Below, piece after piece: positions 49,411-59,198 of a stretch of 64,000 nt of DNA. Position numbers and translations under genes: made by a program. This DNA comes from Takakia lepidozioides. Its lineage: Eukaryota; Streptophyta; Takakiopsida; Takakiales; Takakiaceae. Below the pieces are notes generated by a model. It was not told the origin of the DNA. It ran no database searches and saw only the letters and a program-made list of their open reading frames with translations. The DNA lies in NCBI GenBank assembly GCA_030704615.1, contig CM060733.1:75616907-75680906 (forward strand). Direction: 5' to 3'. Position 1 is the stretch's first letter. Each line of letters starts with the position of its first letter.

Positions 49411-51690
49411 ATGGTGACTGTCCCAGCCAAATGGGTTTGCAGTAGCATTGTGTGCATCTCTAAGGATGTCTTGTACAGACCACTGATTCTCAATGGTGGC
49501 CGTCAACAACAGTCGAGGTTATGACCACTTTCACCGAAACCATTATCTGGAACCAAACTTAAGAGTATGGAAGAAACTATGGAGTTTGCAGCTAGGTAAT
49601 CCCAAAAGACTCAAAAGGATACTGTCTTGCCAGACACCATGCACCCTAGGCTTGGCTTGGCCTGATTAAAACCTGGTTTAGTTATTCTTACCTCCATCAG
49701 ACCATGCACTGGTATTGGGCAGAGGATCTTTCAGAGGCCATCTGCCAATATGTACGGCAAGTAGTATGTTCGGGACAGTAAGCAAAGCAGATTCACTTCT
49801 CTGAAGGTTTGAAGTTGGGAGTGCTATGAATCTCCAAGGTTTCCAGGATGTCTGAAGACTCAGCTACCTCTGGGTTGGGTCACACCACATATGTTTGTGT
49901 TTTTCCTGGATACATTTTTTGCTAGCCTGTCTTCCAATCATGCTTCACTCATTATGGATGCCAGTGTGAGCCATGAAAGAGTTGTGTACTCTTCTCCTTT
50001 GAAGCTGCATCTACTGGAGTCTGAGGGTAAGAGGCAAAAGAAATGGGGAGAACTCTCTGTTCTTCAAAACGTGTACAATTCAATTCATAGGAGTGTCAAC
50101 CAATGTTTGCAAGGCCCTGTCAACCCCTGGGGCCTGGTTGTGGCCAGCTTGGACTGCCCGCATCACCGGCACTATCCCTCGGACATAGTTGCCCAGGGTG
50201 GCCCTGCCCACAACTCCTTTTATTAGTCCCTGGCCCCACACTTGGATTCGGAACCGTTGGCTCCTAATACTAGTGGGTCCTTAAGCTCTCCTCAAAGTTC
50301 TCTTCTTAGGTCAGAAAGTACATCAATTTCTCCAGTTGATTCAAAAGCTAAAAGCTAGAGTGTGAGATTGAAGTAATCCAAACAAGAGCAACCTCTGTCT
50401 CGGAAGTTGTGAAGCAGTTGGCATCCTGGACAACAATTGCTCGCTCAACAATCAACATGACCCCCGAGTAAGTGCTAAGTAGAGCTTTGACATACATCCG
50501 AAAAGAGACTAACAGATGTTCGATCGCTCTAAAAACTGCAACATACAGGTCAATGGTTTTCAGTGGTGGTGCCTGCCAAAATGTATGATCATACCCAAGC
50601 GTTGACCACCTTCGGGTGGTCTCTTTATTCATAGCTTTTGCAGCATCCATGAGCAGCTGGAGCCTTGTCCAATACAGAGGAATTCAAGGATCACATCCAC
50701 ATGCCCCAGGGCACCGTGGAGGGGTGTCAGTTTTGTCCTTGGTGGAAACGCCGCGCTGGGGTGATGCCTACTTCATTGGCTTAGCGAAGAAAGGTGGAGA
50801 GATTGTCCAAGTGTGTGGAATGTACCGACTTGCATGTCTGAGAGAGAAAGAACCCTCATTCCGCACATTCCCCACGTCTGTCGGTCCATATGACACCCCA
50901 TCAATTGATGCCAGGGGTACTAAAACTCGCAGCTCGCCTATTGTCGGGTTTCAGCCTGAAACCTTACAGCCAGTAGTATAAACTCAAATTGTGGTGAAAT
51001 TGCCACGACATTAACATGCAGCAGAGACAGCAATCTCCTAGATGAAGTAAAAAAGTGTACATTCAATGGCATCGTCATCGTACTAGATAAGGTAAGGTTG
51101 ATTCCAGCGTGGTTCGCGCTTTACCTGGAAACAGAAATGCGGCAGTGGTAGCAACATTGGTCACCCTGCTAAAAACAAAGAGCGAAAAAGAATTAGGAGA
51201 GATAGTTCTTACAACCACACAGGAGAGTACGGAAAGGAGGTGGGGAAGTAGGAGGGCTTGCAGGTATGACGCCTGCGAGAAGCAGGATAACTGCATGATG
51301 AGAATCATGATGAACAAGCGACTGATCATAGTCATACTTTGAACAATCATACCCTGCACACGGGCCAACATCCCCCTTCATACTACATCTTTCTTGTGAA
51401 CTTCTCTCCCGCACAGAATCACCGTTCCTGTTTGCCGTGCCAGCAATGACACAGCCACCTGTACAGCCAAAACCCACCATCTGGACTGTTACAACTGCTA
51501 AAACCAGAGAGGAGGTAAATGCAGGCTGCAGGGAGTCCTAACTTGGCCAGATAAGATTTGGGCTTCAGGAAGAGTTCTACTCTCAAGTGACCATTTCTTG
51601 AATAGTAAGCAGTTTTCCTTATCTGAAAGGCTTGAAATGGACAGAGTGACTGTGATCTGACTGCAACACTGAGTATTCCGATGGATTCCA
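49411..51690. other. Unassigned region downstream of SGF11
   Basis: Open frames at 49891-50226 and 50616-50981 (+) and 50348-50650 (-) show no family I recognise. They may be SGF11 downstream exons, decayed elements or chance. A segment at 49988-50085 is repeated at 57243-57340. Confidence 0.4.
49988..50085 (+). repeat. Duplicated segment, copy 1
   Basis: About 95 bp nearly identical to 57243-57340 in the same orientation, including CTCTTCTCCTTTGAAGCTGC and CTACTGGAGTCTGAGGGTAA. In this copy the frame is open; in the other a TGA interrupts it. Flanks on both sides are unrelated. Confidence 0.85.
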
Positions 51691-51989
51691 TAGTATCATG
51701 GAAATCTTAGTTTCGTCCTCAACGTACATCTGTTTTGTGTCGGTGGAAATCTTAGTTCCATCACGCATATTATATGTTTGAACCGGTCGGTGTTTTTGCA
51801 TGGTATTCTCGCTGATCTCGTCTCGCTCTCTTGCTCTTCTCTTCTAAGCAGGCCTAACAATAGAGGTATGGTGAGTAGCGGAACATGGACTACAAGTATG
51901 AACTCATCTGGAATGGATTTTATTCCAGAGGTCGTGTTTATCTCCCATCTTTCACATGGAGGTGCTATTGTGTGGCCAGTCCTTGATCG

Positions 51990-52440
51990 GCAAGACGCTG
52001 AAGGAGGGTCATTCGTGTGGCCGGACCAGCTCGATCTGCAAGGTGAAGGCGAATCCATAATCTTCTGCCCAGATCTATAAGTCGATGGGCATTCACAGGG
52101 CCACACTTCTATGGGCAAGACGATGAAGGTAAATCATTGCTAGACTAGCTCGATCTGCAAGGTCAAGGTGAATCAATAATCTAAATCCTACAAGATGGAT
52201 CATTGTCAGGGCCACACTTCTATGGGCAAGACGATGGGCAAAAGGATGAAGAAGGTGGATCATCGGTGTGGCAAGACCAGCTCGATTTTGCAAGGTTAAA
52301 AGTGAATCAATATTATGCCCAGATCTCGATCTGCAAGATGGATCACTGTAGGGGTTTATGGGCAAGACAAGACGATGAAGGTGGATCATTGGTGTGGCTA
52401 AGCAAGCTCATCTGCAAGGTGAACCTCGTGAATCTATAAT
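51990..52440 (+). repeat. Degenerate minisatellite, unit about 120-130 bp
   Basis: The motif AGCTCGATCTGCAAGG and variants recur near 52028, 52147, 52279 and 52405. Each lies in a longer unit that also includes GGCCACACTTCTATGGGCAA and GAAGGTGGATCATTGGTGTG variants. About four imperfect copies are present. Confidence 0.8.
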
Positions 52441-52559
52441 TTACCCATACGTCTATGTGCAACATGAAGGTGGATCAATCTCATGTTCCTGGACAGGTTG
52501 ATGAGACCATTGTCGTGCTAGGTGCAGACGGAGGTTGTGGAATGGAGTGGCACGTACCC

Positions 52560-52851
52560 CCATCAGACACCATCTTGTATCGCGCTGTGGGAATATGTTG
52601 CAGACATATTTACTAAATCTCTTACCAAGTTCAAGCATGAATATTGTGCTCTTTGACTTGGTCTTATTGCTACTTGTTCTCTACAGTTGAAGCTGCTCTA
52701 TATTGGTTTTTTTTACAGCTGATCAACCAAGATTTGTTTTTGTTTCAAGACTGGCCACCTTGTGCGAAGTGCTAGCTTTAGGTTACATAGTAGAAACTAG
52801 AGGGTAGCATTCAGCTTAACTCTAGAACATGACTCACTATCTAAGTGGGAG
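52560..52851 (+). mobile_element. Copia RNase H C-terminal remnant and polypurine tract (+)
   Basis: Near 52590-52660 one frame reads Y-V-A-D-I-F-T-K-S-L-T-K-F-K-H-E-Y-C, the typical end of a Ty1/copia RNase H domain. A polypurine AAGTGGGAG directly precedes the LTR at 52852. The rest of pol on this strand is missing or unrecognisable. Confidence 0.75.
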
Positions 52852-52978
52852 TGTTAAGGGTATGTAAATTAGTAAGTCAAGTAGTAAGTAACCTTTCATA
52901 TCTCATAGACTAGAGACACTTCTGAGGAGATGTAAAGTTACATTCAAAGACTTTAATACAACGCTTCTATTCTGTCTC

Positions 52979-53017
<39 letters not shown>

Positions 53018-53059
53018 ATGCTTTACACACTAAGTCTATAGAATGATTAGATTCTAACA
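52852..53059 (+). mobile_element. Copia 3' LTR (+)
   Basis: Starts TGTTAAGGGTATG directly after a polypurine tract and ends with ATTCTAACA, the expected TG...CA ends. It is about 208 bp and contains a (CT)n tract at about 52982-53015. Confidence 0.75.
52982..53015. repeat. (CT)n microsatellite inside the copia LTR
   Basis: About 16 CT units within the LTR at 52852-53059. Confidence 0.95.
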
Positions 53060-53443
53060 AAGTTGAAGCTCAGTTGAGATGAACAAGAAGTTGAATCCAA
53101 GCTTCAACCCCTCAGCCACAGCGGGATCTGGGTCCATACAGTTAACCACCCCCCAAAATTCAGATCTCATTAAACGCGTTTCCATTCTAATGGACCAAAT
53201 GGATATAATTAGTGTAACTACTCAAGTGATCAATTTGATACGCCCTTGTTGTAGGAAAAGAGGGTATAGCAGCTATGGACAATTAAATGTGTTGTTGGAC
53301 CAGACCTAGCCAATGGCAGAACATTGGCTCTTGCCCTTCTAATCATTAGCAGCGAATTCCATATAAATTGAGTATATCATGGTCCGAGGTCGCGAGATGT
53401 GACCTCTGGTGACCATTTAAGATAAACAATCTCGTAGGTCATC

Positions 53444-53454
53444 CTCTGATACCA
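53444..53454 (-). mobile_element. Copia primer binding site (initiator tRNA-Met type)
   Basis: On the minus strand it reads TGGTATCAGAG, the standard plant copia PBS complementary to the initiator tRNA-Met 3' end. It directly follows the LTR end GCA at 53455. Confidence 0.85.
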
Positions 53455-53899
53455 TGCTAATTATGTCGACAATCAAGTTGTAGCCCAACTCTGGTAATGG
53501 GCACATACCACCTCGGAAGTGGTTGTGGATTCAATCCACCGATTGGTGTCACAAAGGGGTCCACCTTCCTACAGGAAGGCAGTAGCCCTTCAGGGTGAAG
53601 AGACACCATAAGATACGCTTTCTTAAGGAGGCATCATACTTTACTTTACTTTAATTATGTCATAGGCTCATTGAAACAGTGCAGAAAGAGAGAGTAAATT
53701 CTTTACATGTTGATATATGGAAAAATGAGATAGTGAAAGAACATTAAAGGCACAATAGTGATTCGTTATAACCCTAACCTAGACACAACCGTCTAACTAC
53801 CACCAATTGAATACATTGTCTAGAATATCATGAACAGGTACAATGTTTGGTGATGATGAATGAGGTTTGTTAGAGGATGTTGATGAAATCTCTCCAACA
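53455..53899 (-). mobile_element. Copia LTR (-) containing a nested SINE
   Basis: Minus-strand LTR that begins TGTTGGAGAGATTTC at 53899, directly after the polypurine tract GAAGAGGGAG, and ends in CA at 53455, directly before the PBS. Without the inserted SINE and one target repeat it is about 250 bp. It thus has 3'-LTR features on one side and 5'-LTR features on the other. Confidence 0.8.
53468..53651 (+). mobile_element. tRNA-derived SINE nested in the copia LTR
   Basis: About 184 bp flanked by a perfect 10-bp target-site duplication TAATTATGTC (53458-53467 and 53652-53661). It has an A-box-like TAGCCCAACTCTGG (53481-53494), a B-box-like GGATTCAATCC (53527-53537), a body with GAAGGCAGTAGCCCTTC, and a short (TTTAC)n-like 3' end. 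These features are typical of a Pol III SINE. Confidence 0.85.
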
Positions 53900-54790
53900 C
53901 TCCCTCTTCAGCAGCATCCGAAGATTTGTTGTTACTGACCCTCATTCGACATGTTCTTCAAGACTCCCCCTTCAGCAAGAATCTAATAACTTAAATGATG
54001 CTGAGGATAATCCAAGGGCGTGTACGCATCATAGATGTTTGTCCTTGGGGAAGAGGTTTAGTGATGATATCAACGCCCATTAGATCAGTAGGGGTATAAA
54101 TGAGTTGAATGACTTTAGCCTCAACTTTCTCGCGTAGGAAATCATGATAACATAGCTCTATGTGCTTAGAGCGATCATGAAATCTAGGATTTTTGGTAGC
54201 AACACCAGACGGTGGAAACCCAACTTCTTGAAGAAATTGGCGAAGCCAAAGTAACTCCTCAGCTGCTGATGCTGCAACAATATATTCGGATTCAGTAGAA
54301 GATAACGCGACAGTATGTTGCTTGCAGCTTTGCCAAGAGACAAGGCAGCCGTCTAGCAAAACTACATAACCAGAGGTGGAACGTCAGGTATTACGATCAT
54401 CAGCCGAGTCACAGTCTGTCCAACCTTGCAAGAAAGATGGAGATGTTAGAGTGGAGGATACTCCACCATATTTGAGGCCCATTGTGGCATAACTTGAAGA
54501 TAGCGGAAGACACACTTATAAACAACCGCCCAATGAAGTTGGCATGGGGTTGGACATAAATTGAACCAGATGGCCAACACAGCTAGTATAGGCTAGATTA
54601 GGTTGAGTACAAGTTACAAGATACATCATATTGCCTATAGCTTGAGAATAAGGAACATGACATATTTTCTTGCTCCAAAAAGTGTGGTAGGTAGGCATCA
54701 TGGCCTTAGATAGGTCATGAGCACCAGCTTGATGAGGAGTGCTAATGGGTCTACAATCGCTCATATTGAACTTCTTTAAGACGTCGAAGA
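53900..54790 (-). mobile_element. Copia RT C-terminus and RNase H (-), frame-broken
   Basis: On the minus strand, 54764-54516 reads M-S-D-C-R-P-I-S-T-P ... Y-S-Q-A-I-G-N-M-M-Y-L-V, the end of copia RT. Then 54359-53991 reads the RNase H domain (V-A-L-S-S-T-E-S-E-Y, E-L-L-W-L-R-Q, H-I-E-L-C-Y-H, D-I-I-T-K-P-L). Frames are interrupted, so it is inactive. Confidence 0.85.
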
Positions 54791-54879
54791 TGTACTTAGC
54801 TTAAGACAATGAGAGCTCATGGGTAGCAGGATTCGCCTAGGCAATAGGCAATAGTACCACAAATCCAGCTTCCATACTG

Positions 54880-55257
54880 ATAAAGGGGTTCGAACCATTG
54901 TTCCATTACAGTTGGTGCACTCTGACTTGTGTGGGCCTATGCAGATACCTCTATTGGAAGTGCCTGCTATTTCTTGATATTTGTGGATGATTACTCCACA
55001 TATACTATATGGTGTATTTTCTTAAAAAGAAATCTGAAGTCTTCTCCAAATTTCAAACATATAAGACCGTGGTGGAGAATCAAACTGGTCGATATCTTAA
55101 AGTCCTTGGTGACGAGTATATCTCCACGGAATTCCACACGTTTTATGCAACACATGGGATCAAATGCCAGTTCGCTATTCCCTACAACCAAAGTCAGAAT
55201 GGTGTATCGGAGCGTAAGAATCACACATCGGTCAATATAGAGTACGAACTAAAATAG
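54880..55257 (+). mobile_element. Copia integrase core fragment (+)
   Basis: Frames on the plus strand read V-H-S-D-L-C-G-P-M, F-L-I-F-V-D-D-Y-S and I-P-Y-N-Q-S-Q-N-G-V-S-E-R-K-N, the DDE integrase core of Ty1/copia. It is opposite in orientation to the RNase H piece next to it, so at least two elements or an inversion are involved. Confidence 0.85.
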
Positions 55258-55425
55258 AGAGGGGGACAGAGAAACAGAACGTAACTAACACAAGTGGGCT
55301 GAAAGCTCCCCACTTGAGACTTGTTTGTTGTTGATCATTTTGAATAAATCAAAGGCTGAAATGCCATGTATGTACTTATTCTGTCTCAAAGGAGATGCAA
55401 AGCATACCTTTATCTTTAACTCAAG
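55258..55425 (+). repeat. Dispersed repeat, copy 2
   Basis: Related to 12530-12725 in the same orientation, sharing TTGATCATTTTGAATA, AAAGGCTGAAATGCCAT and CAAAGGAGAT then CAAAGCATACC. It starts directly after the copia integrase remnant. Confidence 0.65.
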
Positions 55426-56036
55426 TGATAAAATGTACAGTTGAAAGACAAACAACTCACAAAAGTCCATCCTTTCTTACCCTAGACAAGCACTCAATGT
55501 AGAAGTACAATTCAACTCGCAAGAGTTTTCAAAAATAGAATACCACCACCAAAGGAATTAGAACACTGAAGTGAGAATACATAGGAAGATTGGCAACAAA
55601 AACATCTACAATTTTTTTTAAGATTCTTAAAAATCATCAGGTAGTCACGTATCGATGTTAGAGTATAGACACACCTCAAAGTGATGTAAGGTTATCATCC
55701 CTGAGTCTTAGATTGAGAGCATCCTTCCAGTAGTGCACAGATGCACTTCATAACAATCTGCTTTCAGATGTTGCCTTTCCATAGTAGCATCTGACACCAA
55801 TTCAATGTATCTACTGCTATATTAGAACAGTACAGTGTAACAGTTAAAGTGGGAGTGACTGAGACATTGTCCAATATATCTGCCGTTCATTTAGATAAAT
55901 ACCTCTGAAAAGTGGGAGCAGTAGGTGAATTAATGTCTTTTACTTGCCCAATATCTTTAGCCCAACAAGAGGTGGCTGTTTCCCTACCTGTAGACATGAT
56001 ATAAACAATTTGTTTGGGCTATGAGAGAGAGACATT
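55426..56036. other. No feature recognised
   Basis: AT-rich sequence without coding potential. It may contain the right part of the dispersed repeat that starts at 55258. Confidence 0.4.
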
Positions 56037-56037
56037 G

Positions 56038-56380
56038 TACTCATAAGACGTTGTTTGCCGTAGCCTTGTGGCCATTGACCCCGCGCCCAGTTTGAGCGGG
56101 AACAAAAGGGACAGAACCTACCTCTGTGAGGGGCTGACGTTGGTAGTAAGACTTACCTTCATATATAGAATTAATCCGGGTTTTCCAGATATCCTCTAGA
56201 AATCCCTTCACACAAGCATCAATCTGCTGTGTGTGATTTGCCCAAAAACTAGGCCTCAGGAGGGCATGGGCTTTTGGCTCAGCCTCAAGACTTTCAAAAT
56301 TGGTAAACAGGGGTACAGGCACAATTCCCTTGATAGATTTGAAGAGAGCGTCTCTTTGGTAAGAGAACCCCGGACAGGAA
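56038..56380 (-). mobile_element. Short 5'-truncated LINE 3' end
   Basis: About 340 bp nearly identical to the 3' end of the LINE at 5060-7120. Here the C-terminal frame is intact (Y-Q-R-D-A-L-F-K-S-I-K-G-I-V-P-V-P-L-F-T-N-F). It ends with the common tail CTTATGAGTACAATGTCTC on the minus strand. Confidence 0.9.
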
Positions 56381-57242
56381 AAACTACAGGAAATGTAGTT
56401 AGTAGATCTCGAGAGTAGAATATAGAATTTAACTGAATGTCCACAAGAGCATGTTACGCTGGAATTCCGCTTAACGGCGTTGCTGAGTTCGATGGAGGTT
56501 CCAGAACGATGGCCTGCCAAGAGGTGATGGAATGTGCGGAACATCGCAAATTATGGAGGCTGGTTTGAGAGCTCAGCCTATGAGCGCCATGTAGACAGTT
56601 GGGTGCTATATGCAGGTGCTGGAAGCATGTATGGCGATGCACACACCTTCCGGGAAGAACTACCCATCGCAACAAGCTCTTGAGTCTGCGGATGATCCGA
56701 AATTTTCTATTGAACCGAGCGGATCCATCCTCAGTTTGATGAAAATCAACAATGAAGAAGACTGGATGTAGACACCCTGTTACTGTAATTCATTGTTTCA
56801 AACATTCCTTGATTGCAAACAAAGTGTGCAGCACTTCGATTACTGTATGTTACTATAAACTTGTGTATTTGCACATGAGGGTATTCAAACCCAAAATGCA
56901 CGATTCACCACAAGCGCCCTCATTCTCTGTAATCCATTATGTGCAACAGCACTTTTGAAATTTCGGCTATCAAAGTCCCATCACTTGTATATCTTTGAAG
57001 ACTCTAATTCCATGACTGCTTGGGTGCCCATGGCTGTACTTCTACACAGGTATTATTAATCCTGCGGGTATGTGAGGACTTCAGATTTGTGTCACAAGCA
57101 AGGCTTCTTCTTTTGAGAACCTGGGTACTAGTACTAGTACTAGGGTTTAGGGTACTAGTCAGGGTGTTTTTATTTTTGGGAATGATCAGCACATAAGAAA
57201 TTTGGGGAGGACATTATTCAGAAAGCATGTTATCTATCCTGG
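56381..57242. other. No feature recognised
   Basis: No gene found. A short ACTAGTACTAGTACTAGGG-like direct repeat lies near 57126-57150. Confidence 0.4.
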
Positions 57243-57340
57243 CTACTCTTCTCCTTTGAAGCTGCATCTACTGGAGTCTGAGGGTAAGATGCAAAAGAAA
57301 TGAGGAGAGCAGTCTGTTCTTCAAAATGTGTACAATTCCA
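57243..57340 (+). repeat. Duplicated segment, copy 2
   Basis: Near-identical to 49988-50085, with an in-frame TGA and small changes. It looks like the decayed copy of the pair. Confidence 0.85.
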
Positions 57341-58139
57341 TCATGGCAAAAACAGCAGCCTGCACTAGCATAGGGACAGCGGAACTCTTGGAAGATTTAT
57401 AGATTTAATGTCAATCACACCTTTCCATTAATATTAAACTGCAGCAAGCTGTGTCTGAAAAAACTGCCTAACCAAAATGAACTCTTGCCAACAACAAAAA
57501 GGCCAAGCTCATGCTCAGCTCATATTGCTAAGGTGGAAGTGAAAAGATTGGCAGGTATATCCCAATGCCATCTGTTTTTACTGTAGAAATAAGGACAAAA
57601 ACTTAACGAGTGAACCGTTCGTCTTGGTTGCCTATGCATTCTGCCATGCAGAACGACATTGCCAAACTGAAATGCAGCTGAAAATTTAGACGAAAGCCTG
57701 GGAATTTTGCTGACCAGGCACAGGCTCTTGTTTCTCTTTGCATATGAATCCGAAAACGAGATTGGACTTCTGATCTTCTACTGTTGACATGTTATGCTGC
57801 ATGACCCAGTTATAAGTTATAACCTAAAGAGAATAAGAGACTTTCCTTATTCACATCATTGATTGCATGACAGGCGCCATTGTCATTGTATTCCATTTGG
57901 TGACGGGTAGGCTTTGTTACTTGGATGCCGTGCAGTAGAACAAGACAATGCTTGCAGCTCTGAATTGATTCCCCCTTCTTTCACAGTCCTATGCAAAGCC
58001 AAAACACATGCAGTGTGGATCTCCGTTCATGTGAGTATTGACACTGCCACAGCACCTGCACCATTAGGTCTGGGGGGAGGCTTCATCAGTCTTAAAATGT
58101 AGAAAGTACTACCAAGATCTAAAAAGCTGACGTAGACAA
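57341..58139. other. No feature recognised
   Basis: No coding or repeat feature could be supported. Confidence 0.4.
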
Positions 58140-58425
58140 GAATTGGTGCAATGTTCTGGTCATGGAAAAATGTCCCTGTTTTTTCTTTTTCTGAAAGGGA
58201 AACACCGGCGAGCAGCAGCTCACAATTTGGGCCCCCTAAAGTGAGAAAAAAATATCCTCTTTCCAAGAAACCTCGCCATAAGGCATCGAGCACAAGACTA
58301 GTAAGAACACACACCAAGGGTGAAGGTTAAGACCCACCGTACTAGCCAGGATACAAACCCTGAATTGCGTGGGAGGCACTCAGTGCTCTACATGACTGAG
58401 CTAACCACTGTTGTGGTTACATCCT
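58140..58425 (-). mobile_element. tRNA-derived SINE (or tRNA pseudogene)
   Basis: On the minus strand the head reads like a tRNA, with an A box TAGCTCAGTCATG (58403-58391) and a B box GGTTTGTATCC (58359-58349) at typical spacing. A non-tRNA body follows toward about 58140. No intact tRNA cloverleaf could be drawn. The right end and target repeats were not resolved. Confidence 0.65.
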
Positions 58426-58530
58426 TCCCTCTTTTTTGAAGCTGTGGGTAACTCCTCTCTCTGCCATCCTTTGGCAAAGAGAAGAGTTCCATACTTCTTA
58501 ATCCTGTTAAGATGGAACCTTGCTAGTAGC

Positions 58531-59198
58531 CAGGTCTTCTACTTAACAACGTGACAACAGTAGTATCCATAGAGATCATGTGAAAAGCACAAGCTCCAAT
58601 CAGTTGCTATGGTGATGACATCCCTTTTTCGTTGATCCCGACTTGACCATTCCAATCTTTATGGTCCTGCTGGCGATCCCGATCTGCCTCAGGACGGTGT
58701 TGATAATAACTATGATGTGAGGAAGAAGAATGATGATGGTTAGTGTCCCGCCCACAAGGTAGATATCTGCTATCCTTGAGCCCATCCTTGCAGCACCCAT
58801 ACTCATCCCGACTCCCATAGTGCCTCTTCTGACCAACAGGACTCACACTCCACCTCCACATGTCCAGGTCTTCTACTTAACAATGTGATGACAATAGTAT
58901 CAATAGAGATCATGTGACAGGCTCAAGCTCCAATCAGTTGCTATGGTCATGTCGTCCCTTTTTGTGATCCCGAGCTGCCCATTCCCTGTCCTTGTGGTCC
59001 CGGTGGCGATCCCGGTCTGCCTCAGGACGGTGTTGATGATAACTATGATGTGAGGAAGAAGAGTGGTGATGGTAGTGCTCCCGTGTGTAAGGTACATGTC
59101 TGCTATCCTTGTGCCCATCCCGGCGGGCACCATATTGATCCCGACCCCCATAGTGCCTCTTCTGACCAACCGGACTCACACTCCTCTCCAGATGTCCA
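58531..59198 (-). repeat. 334-bp tandem duplication of the cyclin T last exon and 3' flank
   Basis: Two units, 58531-58864 and 58865-59198, share nearly all their sequence, including TCTTCTACTTAACAA and CTCCAATCAGTTGCTATGG. Each contains the coding block from V-G-Q-K-R-H-Y-G to the His-rich tract. The gene-proximal unit is the one joined to cyclin T exons. Confidence 0.9.
58607..58861 (-). pseudogene. Extra copy of cyclin T His-rich terminal exon
   Basis: Encodes [17 protein letters not shown] and [17 protein letters not shown], parallel to the real last exon. Its frame is open to a stop near 58607. It lacks the upstream part of the exon and its acceptor, so it is probably 3' UTR or an unused exon duplicate. 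Confidence 0.7.

Noticed and set aside
49891-50981. Independent genes downstream of SGF11
   Set aside because: The frames are short, lack recognised domains, and one overlaps the duplicated 95-bp segment, so there is no support for a call.
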